Origin: Immundisolibacter sp.
GTDB taxonomy: Bacteria > Pseudomonadota > Gammaproteobacteria > Immundisolibacterales > Immundisolibacteraceae
Length of the DNA stretch: 40,944 nt
Assembly: GCF_041601295.1 (NCBI RefSeq)
Contig: NZ_JBFIII010000011.1
Coordinates: forward strand, 1 to 40,944
Direction: 5' to 3'
The notes beneath the pieces are model-generated. The model was not told the origin of the DNA. It saw only the letters and a program-made list of their open reading frames with translations, and made no database searches. Shown in pieces: positions 31,397-40,009 of this stretch. The translations under genes and the position numbers were made by a program. Numbering within the stretch: the first letter of the stretch is position 1; every line of letters starts with the position of its first letter.

Positions 31397-32302
31397 TCAA
31401 TCAGCACTACAGACACAGTTGCGGCCGGCTTGTTTGGCGCCGTACAAAGCTGTATCCGCGCGTTCGAACAGTTTGGGGCCGGTGTCGCTGGTGCGTAAGG
31501 TCGCCAGGCCAATACTCAGCGTGGGCCGGGCGGTGCCGATTTTTGGCGCCTGCTCGGCAACGGTCTTGCGCAAGCGCTCGGCCACTTCGGAGGCTGCGGC
31601 TCCGGCGCTGCCAATCAGCAGTACCGCGAACTCGTCCCCAGCGTAGCGAAACACGTGATCCGAATCGCGCACGCAGGCGCGCATGGTCTGCGCCACCGCC
31701 TGCAGAGCTTTGTCACCGGCACTGTGGCCATTGCGGTCATTGATTTGCTTCAGGTTATCAAGGTCGACCATCAGCAGCGTGAGCTGCGTGTCGTAGCGCT
31801 GCGCCCGGCTGATCTCACGCGGCAGGGCTTCACTGAACACGCCGCGGTTGGACAGGCCGGTCAGGGGGTCGGTCGCTGCGTCGTGCTGGGCACGTCGGTA
31901 TAGCAGGGCGTTGCGTATCGGGTACACCACAGCACCCAGGAGCTGTTCCAGCGATGCCAGCTCGGTCTCGTCAAAGCGGCGACGGCGTGTCACGCGTAGC
32001 GTGCCCAGGGACATTTTCTCGACCGTTAACTGATAGGAACAGGCGTGACGCCCGGCCGAGCCATGGACGATGACCCGCTCATGACCGGCAAGTTCATGCC
32101 GGAAACTGAGGCTGTCATGCGGCACAAATTCGCCGACACTGCGCGAGAACTGATCGATCAGAGGCTCCAGATCGAGGTGACGCTGCAGGCTCCCGGCCAG
32201 GTCCAGCGTAAAACGCGGCAGCTCTGACGGATCGCGCTGCCGCACCGGCGCGCGACCGACCGGTTTGTCGTGCTGCTGGGGCGCGATGTTGATCAGTTTC
32301 AT
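31397..32302 (-). CDS. Diguanylate cyclase (GGDEF domain, AGDEF variant) with GAF-like N terminus
   Basis: 301 aa from ATG 32302, with TAGGAATC upstream; the longer frame to 32368 is not needed. Residues about 28-135 look like a GAF-type sensor domain. The GGDEF domain spans about 140-298: DPLTGLSNRGVF, VDLDNLKQINDRNGH, and the active-site loop AGDEF at 221-225, an A-for-G variant that is usually still active. The inhibitory I-site RDSD (212-215) sits at the standard spacing before the loop, so product inhibition by c-di-GMP is expected. No membrane segment is present, making it a cytosolic cyclase that senses a soluble or intracellular cue. It is convergent with the two Crp-type genes. Confidence 0.92.
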   Translation of the reverse strand: MKLINIAPQQHDKPVGRAPVRQRDPSELPRFTLDLAGSLQRHLDLEPLIDQFSRSVGEFVPHDSLSFRHELAGHERVIVHGSAGRHACSYQLTVEKMSLGTLRVTRRRRFDETELASLEQLLGAVVYPIRNALLYRRAQHDAATDPLTGLSNRGVFSEALPREISRAQRYDTQLTLLMVDLDNLKQINDRNGHSAGDKALQAVAQTMRACVRDSDHVFRYAGDEFAVLLIGSAGAAASEVAERLRKTVAEQAPKIGTARPTLSIGLATLRTSDTGPKLFERADTALYGAKQAGRNCVCSAD

Positions 32303-32603
32303 TTTTAGATTCCTATGGTTGGCGATAAAACCTCGCCGACGATGGAAAGATAGCAGTTTGCATGCCAAATATTTTTGACGCTGACTTATATGCCATCATA
32401 AATCCGCGCCGGTACGACGTTTGGGCGGGTTGCAGTCGCGTTTTTAAGCGGCCGTCTGAGCCAAAATAGGGCCTATGCGCCAATACTCTGGCGGCATGCC
32501 GGTCCGGATCGATCTGCCCCGTCGAAATTTCGGCGCTGGGGGGGTGGCTGGCGGGGTCTAGAATTCACTCCGGTTCTGCCCGCGGTGACATGGAGGCTGG
32601 TTG

Positions 32604-33779
32604 ATGTTCGATTTTTCGGTGCGCCCGGAGCTTGAGGCGCTGCTGACGCAGGTGCGGTGCTTTGTGGATCAGGAGGTCATTCCGCGTGAGGCGGAGGTGG
32701 CAGCGCAGCCCAGCCGTCTTGAGCCCGTGCGGGGCGAGCTACAGCATGCGGCGCGAGCGGCCGGTGTATTCGCGCCGCGCGTGCCGCGCGAGCTGGGTGG
32801 CCTGGGTCTGGACTGGCGCGACAGCGCGCTGGTGTTCGAGCTGGCCGGGCGCAGCCTGCTCGGGCCGCAGGCTCTGAACTGCGCCGCGCCGGACGAGGGC
32901 AATATGCATCTGCTGCACGCGGTCGGCAGCGAGCCGCAGAAGGCGCGCTATTACACGCCGCTGGCACGCGGCGAAGTGCGGTCCTGCTTTGCCATGACCG
33001 AACCGGCGCCCGGTGCCGGCTCCGACCCGTCCATGCTGCTGACGCGCGCCGTACGCGACGGCAACCAGTGGGTGATCGACGGCGACAAGTGGTTTATCAG
33101 TGGTGCCCAAGGGGCAGCTTTCGTCATCTGTATGGCGCGTACCGAGGCCGGGCCGACCATGTTTCTGGTTGACGGCGATAACCCGGGCTTTCAGATTCTG
33201 GCGCTGACCCCGACTCTGGATCATGCATTCCCGGGTGGCCATTGCGAGGTGCGCTTTACGCAGTGTCGGGTCAGCGACGACGCGGTGCTGGGCGAGGTTG
33301 GAAAGGGCTACGACTACGCGCAGCAGCGCCTGGGGCCCGGCCGGTTGACGCACTGCATGCGCTGGCTGGGCATTGCCGGCCGGGCGCTTGATATTGCGAT
33401 GGACTACGTAAACCGGCGTGACTCCTTCGGCAAGCGCCTGGCCCAGCACCAGGAGATGCAGCGGATGGTTGCGGAATCGGCGATCGAAATGCACAGCTCG
33501 CGTCTGATGATCTGGCAGGCCGCCTGGTGCCTGGATCGCGGTGAGCGGGCTTTGCACGAGACCAGCATGGCCAAGGTGTACGTGGCGGAGGCGGTCAATC
33601 GCATCGTCGACCGGGCGGTGCAGATGTGCGGCGCGCGCGGCATAAGCGAGTACCTGCCACTGGCCAATTTTTACCGCGAAATCCGCGGCTTCCGAATCTA
33701 CGACGGGGCCAGCGAGGTGCACCGTGCCAGCATTGGCATCCGCGTGCTGCGCGAGGCGCGCGGGGCGCGCAGTGACTGA
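32604..33779 (+). CDS. Acyl-CoA dehydrogenase family protein, ACAD10/11- and LvaC-like
   Basis: 391 aa from ATG 32604 with TGGAGG 8 bp upstream. FAD-dependent fold is clear: CFAMTEPAPGAGSDPS (about 130-145), WVIDGDKWFISGA and the C-terminal RGFRIYDGASEVHR. Where medium-chain enzymes have the catalytic Glu in YEGT, this protein has D367 in YDGAS, the pattern of ACAD10/ACAD11-type enzymes. Those act on 4-phosphorylated acyl-CoAs made by an APH-type kinase, and the next gene encodes exactly such a kinase, overlapping by 8 bp. A role like LvaC of the Pseudomonas 4-hydroxyvalerate pathway is therefore proposed; an ordinary acyl-CoA dehydrogenase is the alternative. Confidence 0.88.
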   Translation: MFDFSVRPELEALLTQVRCFVDQEVIPREAEVAAQPSRLEPVRGELQHAARAAGVFAPRVPRELGGLGLDWRDSALVFELAGRSLLGPQALNCAAPDEGNMHLLHAVGSEPQKARYYTPLARGEVRSCFAMTEPAPGAGSDPSMLLTRAVRDGNQWVIDGDKWFISGAQGAAFVICMARTEAGPTMFLVDGDNPGFQILALTPTLDHAFPGGHCEVRFTQCRVSDDAVLGEVGKGYDYAQQRLGPGRLTHCMRWLGIAGRALDIAMDYVNRRDSFGKRLAQHQEMQRMVAESAIEMHSSRLMIWQAAWCLDRGERALHETSMAKVYVAEAVNRIVDRAVQMCGARGISEYLPLANFYREIRGFRIYDGASEVHRASIGIRVLREARGARSD

Positions 33780-34794
33780 AACTGAGGCTTTGACGCAGGC
33801 GCTCGCGCCGTGGGTTGTCGAGCGGTTTGGCCAGGACGCGACGCTGCGCAGCGTCGCCTTGCTCGCGGGCGGCGCCTCCCAGCAAGCCTGGCGGCTGGAC
33901 CTGACCACGCCGAATGGACCAATGGCCTTGGTGGCGCGTCGAGATCTCGGTGGTCAGATGTTTGCCACTGCTCTGTCGCGTCGGGACGAGTTCGCGGTGA
34001 TCGAACTTGCCCACCACGCCGGCGTGCCGGCACCGCGACCGTACGCCTACCTGCCTGATGTCCTGGGCAAGGCGGCGTTTGTGATGGCTTGCCTCGACGG
34101 CGAGACCATCGGCCGGCGCATTGTCCGGGAGCCGCGTCTGGCGGCGGCCAGACAGGTGCTGCCGCAGCAGATGGGGCTGGCGCTGGCGGCCATTCATGGC
34201 ATTGCCGTGGCCAAGGCCGATTTCTTGCCCGGGCCACAGGGCCACGAGGGACCGGCGGCCTATGGTCTGCGCCTGCTGGAACAAGAACTTGCCGGCGTCG
34301 AAGCACCTTACCCGGCGCTCGAACTCGGGCTCGCCTGGCTGCGCGCCCATCCGCCGTCGGAAACCGCGCCGGTGCTGTGTCACGGCGATTTTCGCGTTGG
34401 CAACGTAGTGGTGGGCGAGGGTGGTCTGGTCGGCGTGCTCGACTGGGAATTCGCCCATCGCGGCCACCCGGGCGAGGATCTGACCTTCGGCGCCATCCGC
34501 GCCTGGCGCTTTGGCGAAGTCGGCCAGCGCTATGGAGGCGTGGGTCAGATGCGGGAGTTTCTGGATGCCTACAACGCCGCTCGTGGAACCCGCTTCGAGG
34601 CGCGCGAGCTGTACTGGTTCGAGATCGCCGCCAACCTGAAGTGGGCGATCGCCACCGTGACCCAGGCACGCCGGCATTGGTCGGGGCAGGAGCCAAGCCT
34701 TGAATTGGCGAGCCTGGGGCGCATGACCGCCGAAATCGAACTGGAAATTCTCAGCCTGATCGACCCCCACCACCCGCGCTACGCAGGAGATTGA
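33772..34794 (+). CDS. Phosphotransferase family (APH-type) kinase, LvaA/ACAD10-kinase-like
   Basis: 340 aa from GTG 33772, inside the end of the acyl-CoA dehydrogenase gene (8-bp overlap, so translationally coupled). The frame is open to 33724 but those codons belong to the previous gene. Kinase motifs are present: the nucleotide loop LLAGGASQQAW, the Brenner motif H204-G-D206 in LCHGDFRVGNVVV with N211, and D224 in GVLDWEFA, which binds metal. The family includes aminoglycoside kinases, but this subgroup phosphorylates hydroxyacyl-CoAs in LvaA and in the kinase domain of ACAD10/11. Antibiotic resistance is unlikely given the neighbours. Confidence 0.88.
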   Translation: MTETEALTQALAPWVVERFGQDATLRSVALLAGGASQQAWRLDLTTPNGPMALVARRDLGGQMFATALSRRDEFAVIELAHHAGVPAPRPYAYLPDVLGKAAFVMACLDGETIGRRIVREPRLAAARQVLPQQMGLALAAIHGIAVAKADFLPGPQGHEGPAAYGLRLLEQELAGVEAPYPALELGLAWLRAHPPSETAPVLCHGDFRVGNVVVGEGGLVGVLDWEFAHRGHPGEDLTFGAIRAWRFGEVGQRYGGVGQMREFLDAYNAARGTRFEARELYWFEIAANLKWAIATVTQARRHWSGQEPSLELASLGRMTAEIELEILSLIDPHHPRYAGD

Positions 34795-34801
34795 TTCAGC
34801 C

Positions 34802-35194
34802 ATGCAGGACCGTCCCACCGCACAGGAACTGCTGGCGGCCGTTCGCGAGTTCATCGCCAGCGAGCTGCTGCCGGTGATCGGTGACCCACGGCTGCGCTTT
34901 CGCACCCTGGTGGCCGGCAATCTGCTGCAGATGCTGCAACGCGAGCTGGCACAGGAGCCGGCACTGCTGCGTGATGAGTGGCAAGGTCTGGCGGCGCTGC
35001 TGGGTCGCGCCGATGCGCCACCACATGATGTGATCGAACTGACCGCGGGGCTGCGCGCCAGAAACCAGACGCTATGTGCACTGATCCGCGCAGGCGAGGC
35101 GCCACCGGGCAGCCTCGCGGAAGTTACGCAGGCCGTGCGGGTCAAGCTTGAAGTCGCGAATCCGCGCTATTTGGCCGGCTTCGAGCCGGTCTGA
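34802..35194 (+). CDS. DUF6285 family protein (LvaB-like candidate)
   Basis: 130 aa. AGGAG lies 13 bp before the ATG. The protein is helical and small: MQDRPTAQELLAAVREFIAS at the start, then RFRTLVAGNLLQMLQRELAQ and a tail VTQAVRVKLEVANPRYLAGF. These are the hallmarks of DUF6285, which is typically encoded with an acyl-CoA dehydrogenase and an APH-type kinase, as here. In the Pseudomonas 4-hydroxyvalerate operon a small protein, LvaB, is needed for the kinase LvaA; equivalence is inferred from size and context. It ends 21 bp before the convergent icmF stop. Confidence 0.82.
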   Translation: MQDRPTAQELLAAVREFIASELLPVIGDPRLRFRTLVAGNLLQMLQRELAQEPALLRDEWQGLAALLGRADAPPHDVIELTAGLRARNQTLCALIRAGEAPPGSLAEVTQAVRVKLEVANPRYLAGFEPV

Positions 35195-35215
35195 AGGCGC
35201 GGCAGCAGCCGTGCC

Positions 35216-38200
35216 TCACATACTGCGCCGATACTGCCCGCCCACTTGATACAGCGCGTGGCTGATTTGACCGAGCGTGGCGTGCTGGGTGGCGTCCATC
35301 AGGGCGGCAAAGATGTTCTCGCCAGCGGTGGCGGAGCGCTGCAACTGGGTCAGGGCGGCCTGTGCCGTGCGGGCGTGGCGGGCCTGGAACGTCCCTACGG
35401 TTTCCAGTTGTAGTTGTTTTTCGGCCTCAGTGGAGCGGATCAGCTCGCCGCTGAACTCGGCATCCTGCACGCCGCCGCGGGCCAGGTAGGTGTTCACGCC
35501 GACGATGGGCAGGCTGCCGTCGTGTTTTTTGTGCTCGTAGTAGAGGCTTTCTTCCTGAATCTTGCCGCGCTGGTACTGGGTTTCCATGGCCCCCAGCACG
35601 CCGCCGCGCTCGGCCAGACGCTCGAACTCCTGGTACACGGCCTCTTCCACCAGGTCGGTCAACTGCTCGATGGCGAAGGAGCCTTGCAGTGGGTTTTCGT
35701 TTTTGTTCAGGCCAAGTTCCTTGTTGATGATCAGCTGGATGGCCACGGCGCGGCGGACGGATTCCTCGGTCGGGGTGGTGACGGCCTCGTCATAGGCATT
35801 GGTGTGCAGGCTGTTGCAGTTGTCGTACAAGGCGTACAGGGCCTGCAGGGTGGTGCGGATGTCGTTGAACTGGATTTCCTGCGCGTGCAGGGAACGGCCG
35901 GAGGTCTGGATGTGGTACTTCATCATCTGCGCCCGGGGGCTGGCGCCGTAGCGCTCGCGCAGGGCGCGCGCCCAGATGCGGCGGGCTACGCGGCCCAGCA
36001 CGGCGTACTCGGGATCCATGCCGTTGCTGAAGAAAAACGACAGGTTGGGCGCGAAGTCGTCGACCGCCATGCCACGCGCCAGGTAGTACTCGACGATGGT
36101 GAAGCCGTTGGCCAGCGTGAAGGAGAGCTGGCTGATGGGGTTCGCGCCGGCCTCGGCGATGTGATAGCCCGAGATCGACACCGAATAGAAATTGCGCACC
36201 TGCTGGTCGACGAAGTACTGCTGGATGTCGCCCATCATGCGCATGGCGAATTCGGTGCTGAAGATGCAGGTGTTCTGTGCCTGGTCTTCCTTGAGAATGT
36301 CCGCCTGCACGGTGCCGCGCACGGCTCTGAGGGTGTCGGCCTTGATGCGGGCGTAGGTTTCCGCGCCGACGATCTGGGTGCCGGTCACGCCCAGCAGGCT
36401 TAAACCCAATCCGTCGTTGCCTTCAGGCAACTTGCCGTCGTAGGTGGGGCGCGTTTGCCCAGCCAGCAGCGCGGTAATTTTCTGCTCGGCCTGCGACCAC
36501 TCGCCGCTCTGGCGCAGATATTTTTCCACCTGCTGATCGATGGCTGCGTTCAAGAACATGGCCAGGATCATCGGCGCCGGACCGTTGATGGTCATCGATA
36601 CCGAGGTGGTCGGGCTGCACAGGTCGAAGCCCGAGTAGAGCTTTTTCATGTCGTCCAGACAGCAGATGGACACGCCGGAATTGCCGACTTTTCCGTAAAT
36701 GTCGGGCCGCGGGTGCGGATCCTCGCCGTACAGGGTGACCGAGTCGAAGGCAGTCGACAGACGCGCCGCCGGTTGCCCCAACGACAGGTAGTGAAACCGC
36801 CGGTTGGTGCGTTCGGGCGTGCCCTCGCCGGCAAACATGCGGGTCGGGTCTTCGCCGGCGCGTCGATATGGATAGACGCCACCGGTATAGGGGTAGCCCC
36901 CCGGCAGGTTCTCGTTGTGCAGGAAGCACAGCAGCTCGCCCCAGTCGCGGTAGCGCGGGGCGGCGATCTTGGGCACCCGCTGGCGCGACAGCGTTTCGAC
37001 GTAGTTATCGCCAGTCACGGTCCGGCCGCGCACGTCGTAACTGAACTGATCGGCGGTGACGGCGTCGCGCCGCTGCGGCCAATCGGCCAGCAGGCGCACG
37101 GAGTCATCGGATAACTCGGCCAGTGCTGCGTTGTATCGCTGGCGCAGCAGCAACAGGGTGCGGTCAGCGTCCTCGGTGAGCGCTGGCTGTGGATAGGGGG
37201 TCAAGGCCGGCGGTAGTGCCGCGTCGTCGAGTGCGGCCAGACTCTGGTGGTAGCTTTGCGCCAGGCTCGCCGATTGCGCCTGCGCTTCGATGTCCGCGCG
37301 AAGGCCGCGGCCCTGACTGGCGATCTCCGCCAGATAGCGGGCACGGGCGGGCGGGATCAGCGCCTGTGCCCGCGGTTCGCGCTGCGTGGTGTCGAGGTCC
37401 GGGGTCCAGCGCTTGGCGTCCAGGCTGAGCTTTTTGATCAGGTGCTGGCACAGGGTGGCGAACAGCCAGTTCACACCTGGGTCGTTGAACTGGCTGGCGA
37501 TGGTCGGGAATACCGGAATCTGCTCGTCGCCGAGCTCAAAGGCCACCCGGTTGCGCTTCCACTGCTTGCGAACGTCGCGCAGCGCGTCCTCGGCGCCGCG
37601 TTTCTCGAATTTGTTCAGAACCACCAGATCGGCGTAGTCCAGCATGTCGATTTTTTCGAGCTGGCTGGCGGCGCCGTACTCGCTGGTCATGACATAAATG
37701 GACAGATCGGTAAGGTCCACGATCTCGGTATCGCTCTGCCCGATGCCAGCGGTCTCCACCAGGATCAGCCCGAAGCCGCAGTCGGCCAGAAAATCGATCT
37801 CGTCCTTGAGGACCACCGAGGTGGCCAGGTGCGAACGGCGGGTGGCTACCGAGCGCATAAAAATGCGTTCGTCGGCCAGGGCGTTCAGCCGGATGCGGTC
37901 CCCCAGCAGGGCGCCACCGGTGCGTCGGCGTGTGGGGTCCACCGCCAGCACCGCCAGGCGAAGCTCGGGAAACTGCGTCAGGAAGCGCAGCAGAAGCTCA
38001 TCGGTCAGGCTCGATTTGCCGGCCCCACCGGGACCGGTGATGCCGAGCACCGGCGGGCGCCCGGTTGCATGCTTGGGCCACACCGACTTCAGGCGGCTGC
38101 GCGCCGGGCCCTCGCCGGTCAGGTTCTCAAGCGCGGTCAGGCAGCGGGCGATGGCCGAATGCTCGTGTGGCCCGGTGGGCCGGATGGGCAGGTTGTCCAC

Positions 38201-38656
38201 CCGATGCTGCGCGGTACGCGTCAGCATGTCCGAAATCATGCCCTCGAGGCCGAGCTCACGCCCGTCGTGGGGGCTGTAGATGCGCTCCACGCCATAGGCC
38301 TCAAGCTCGCGGATTTCGACCGGCACGATCACGCCGCCGCCGCCGCCAAACACTCGCACGTGGCCAGCGCCCGCCTCGCGCAGCAGGTCGACCATGTACT
38401 TGAAGAACTCGACGTGTCCGCCCTGGTACGACGACACCGAGATGCCGTCGGCATCTTCCTGCAGCGCTGCGCGGACGATTTCCTGGACGCCGCGGTTGTG
38501 GCCCAGGTGGATGACTTCCGCTCCCTGGTCCTGCATCAGCCGGCGCATGATGTTGATGGCGGCATCGTGGCCGTCGAACAGCGCGGCGGCGGTGACAAAG
38601 CGCAGCGGTCGGGCAGCGGTAGCCGTCTCGATATCGGGCGAGCGCTTAGCGTGCAT
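35216..38656 (-). CDS. icmF: Fused isobutyryl-CoA mutase IcmF
   Basis: 1146 aa with GGAG 8 bp before ATG 38656. IcmF isomerises isobutyryl-CoA and n-butyryl-CoA using adenosylcobalamin, with a built-in chaperone GTPase. Domain order is visible: B12-binding domain (about 17-150, DGHDAAINIMRRL with H30 as cobalt ligand), MeaB-like G-domain (about 200-420, P-loop GPGGAGKSS at 208-216, LVETAGIGQSD, VVLNKFEKRG), a linker and the mutase barrel (about 550-1140, GEDPTRMFAGEGTPERTNRR). F608 in RMFAG and Q794 in AQNTCIFS match the Phe/Gln pair that marks IcmF against methylmalonyl-CoA mutase (Tyr/Arg); positions are counted by eye. Convergent with the LvaB-like gene. Confidence 0.95.
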   Translation of the reverse strand: MHAKRSPDIETATAARPLRFVTAAALFDGHDAAINIMRRLMQDQGAEVIHLGHNRGVQEIVRAALQEDADGISVSSYQGGHVEFFKYMVDLLREAGAGHVRVFGGGGGVIVPVEIRELEAYGVERIYSPHDGRELGLEGMISDMLTRTAQHRVDNLPIRPTGPHEHSAIARCLTALENLTGEGPARSRLKSVWPKHATGRPPVLGITGPGGAGKSSLTDELLLRFLTQFPELRLAVLAVDPTRRRTGGALLGDRIRLNALADERIFMRSVATRRSHLATSVVLKDEIDFLADCGFGLILVETAGIGQSDTEIVDLTDLSIYVMTSEYGAASQLEKIDMLDYADLVVLNKFEKRGAEDALRDVRKQWKRNRVAFELGDEQIPVFPTIASQFNDPGVNWLFATLCQHLIKKLSLDAKRWTPDLDTTQREPRAQALIPPARARYLAEIASQGRGLRADIEAQAQSASLAQSYHQSLAALDDAALPPALTPYPQPALTEDADRTLLLLRQRYNAALAELSDDSVRLLADWPQRRDAVTADQFSYDVRGRTVTGDNYVETLSRQRVPKIAAPRYRDWGELLCFLHNENLPGGYPYTGGVYPYRRAGEDPTRMFAGEGTPERTNRRFHYLSLGQPAARLSTAFDSVTLYGEDPHPRPDIYGKVGNSGVSICCLDDMKKLYSGFDLCSPTTSVSMTINGPAPMILAMFLNAAIDQQVEKYLRQSGEWSQAEQKITALLAGQTRPTYDGKLPEGNDGLGLSLLGVTGTQIVGAETYARIKADTLRAVRGTVQADILKEDQAQNTCIFSTEFAMRMMGDIQQYFVDQQVRNFYSVSISGYHIAEAGANPISQLSFTLANGFTIVEYYLARGMAVDDFAPNLSFFFSNGMDPEYAVLGRVARRIWARALRERYGASPRAQMMKYHIQTSGRSLHAQEIQFNDIRTTLQALYALYDNCNSLHTNAYDEAVTTPTEESVRRAVAIQLIINKELGLNKNENPLQGSFAIEQLTDLVEEAVYQEFERLAERGGVLGAMETQYQRGKIQEESLYYEHKKHDGSLPIVGVNTYLARGGVQDAEFSGELIRSTEAEKQLQLETVGTFQARHARTAQAALTQLQRSATAGENIFAALMDATQHATLGQISHALYQVGGQYRRSM

Positions 38657-39204
38657 GGCAGGACTCCACGGTCATATCGGCAACCTTCGCTGCTGCGGCG
38701 CACGCGGTCGCGCGAGCGCTGTTTTTTTCGCATTCATATTTAATCGCCGGGTCGGCCAACCGCCTGGCACTGGTCCAAGGCGCTTGACGCGCGCTGCAAA
38801 GTTTCTGTTGCTGGTTGCATATTGCCACGTGGGGCGCGGGATTCAGCGAGGTGGACTTGAGTTTCGCACGCTGATATGTGGTGCACGTCTGACCAAGGTG
38901 CTTGCTGCGGCAAGGCTGAGGGCAGCCGCTGAAGGGCAGGATGGGTAGGGTTCAAACAAGGCTGAACCGCCGCATACATACAGCGACGGTACCGCGACAG
39001 GAGGGGGCGCTGCGAGCCAGCAATAGTCCAGTCCACCGACGAACGGATGATGCGACGGTCACGAACGTTATGGATGACCGGCTAAGGTGGACTGGAGCCA
39101 GTCAAGCTCCTTGCCCAAGTGCCAAAAAGTGTTGGGTCAGGGAGTACGCGAACGTGCCGGCCCGCGATAGCGTCGGGCTGTAGCAGGTAATTCTGCGCTC
39201 AAGG
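38657..39204. other. Gene-free region between icmF and the tRNA genes
   Basis: About 550 bp with no supportable protein gene. It must contain the icmF promoter and the 3' trailer of the tRNA-Gly/tRNA-Cys transcript. A nested inverted repeat at 39027-39096 is listed separately. An AT-rich spot near 38727-38745 could hold a promoter for icmF, but no convincing -35/-10 pair was found. No third tRNA follows tRNA-Cys. Confidence 0.5.
39027..39096. repeat. Nested inverted repeat in the tRNA trailer region
   Basis: Outer arms TCCAGTCCACC (39027-39037) and GGTGGACTGGA (39086-39096) are perfect over 11 bp. Inner arms CGGTCA (39056-39061) and TGACCG (39075-39080) make a 6-bp stem with a 13-nt loop. 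The spacer between outer and inner arms is 18 nt on one side and 5 nt on the other, giving an asymmetric internal loop. No known element was recognised. Confidence 0.5.
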
Positions 39205-39278
39205 TGGAGGCTAGGGCCGGAATCGAACCGACGTACGCGGCTTTGCAGGCCGCTGCATGACCACTCTGCCACCTAGCC
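39205..39278 (-). tRNA. tRNA-Cys (GCA)
   Basis: Minus strand, 74 nt including encoded CCA. The acceptor stem GGCTAGG pairs with CCTAGCC, U73 is the discriminator expected for Cys, the anticodon stem GCGGC/GCCGC carries loop CTGCAAA with anticodon GCA, and the T arm has the usual GTTCGATTC. It follows tRNA-Gly by 50 bp in the same transcript, the order found downstream of uvrC-pgsA in E. coli. Confidence 0.97.
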
Positions 39279-39328
39279 GGGGACCAGAAACGTGTGGCCG
39301 CGCTCAAGGCGCGGCCAGAACGGACGAA

Positions 39329-39404
<76 letters not shown>

Positions 39405-39445
39405 CCGAATGGGAGGCGGATTTTCGGGGTCGGCGGCCGTAGCTG

Positions 39446-40009
39446 TCAAGCTTTGATCAGGCTGGGCCAGGCCGCCCGGAGGTACTGCGCCATTGACCAT
39501 AGGGTCAGCGCAACCGCTCCGTAAAAACACGCCAAGCCTAACCAGTACACGGGTAGACCCGCAATCGGGTGCTGATAGAGCATCAGGGTGATGGCGGTCA
39601 TCTGTGCGGTGGTCTTGAATTTGCCGAGGCGCGACACCGCCACGCGGCCGCTCTCGCCCATCTCGGCCATCCATTCGCGAAGCGCCGATACGGTGATTTC
39701 GCGGCCGATAATGATGATGGCTGGCACCGTCACGTAGATCCGTGGATCGCCCTGTACCAGGAGCACAACCGCTGCTGCGACCAGCAGTTTGTCCGCCACC
39801 GGATCCAGGAAGCGGCCAAACTGCGACGTCTGGTCAAGTCGGCGCGCCAGGTAGCCGTCCAGCCAGTCGGTCACGGAACTGGTCAGGAACAGCGCCGCTG
39901 CGACGGGCCGGCCCCAACTGAAGGGCAGTGCAAAGCACAGCACTACCAACGGGATGGTGCCGATACGCGCCAGGGTGAGCAGGTTCGGCAGATTCAGTGG
40001 CGGTTGCAT
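39446..40009 (-). CDS. pgsA: CDP-diacylglycerol-glycerol-3-phosphate 3-phosphatidyltransferase PgsA
   Basis: 187 aa from ATG 40009; a TTG just before it is not preferred. PgsA makes phosphatidylglycerophosphate in the inner membrane, the committed step to phosphatidylglycerol and cardiolipin. The CDP-alcohol phosphotransferase motif is complete: D48, D51-G52, A55-R56, G65, D69 and D73, within DWLDGYLARRL and QFGRFLDPVADK. Several hydrophobic segments (about 12-32, 34-47, 75-95, 125-175) fit a polytopic protein. The ATG overlaps the uvrC stop by one base, indicating coupling. Confidence 0.96.
   Translation of the reverse strand: MQPPLNLPNLLTLARIGTIPLVVLCFALPFSWGRPVAAALFLTSSVTDWLDGYLARRLDQTSQFGRFLDPVADKLLVAAAVVLLVQGDPRIYVTVPAIIIIGREITVSALREWMAEMGESGRVAVSRLGKFKTTAQMTAITLMLYQHPIAGLPVYWLGLACFYGAVALTLWSMAQYLRAAWPSLIKA

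Noticed and set aside
33772..34794. Aminoglycoside resistance kinase
   Set aside because: Fold motifs match, but overlap with an ACAD10/11-type dehydrogenase gene and the DUF6285 neighbour indicate acyl-CoA metabolism.
33595..35145. 516-codon minus-strand frame opposite the kinase operon
   Set aside because: Antisense to three genes with clear motifs and overlapping starts; no homology.
37247..38743. 498-codon plus-strand frame opposite icmF
   Set aside because: Entirely antisense to the intact IcmF B12 and G domains, with no recognisable motif.
38941..39183. 80-codon plus-strand frame in the icmF-tRNA gap
   Set aside because: No ribosome binding site, no recognisable sequence, and it overlaps the nested inverted repeat.
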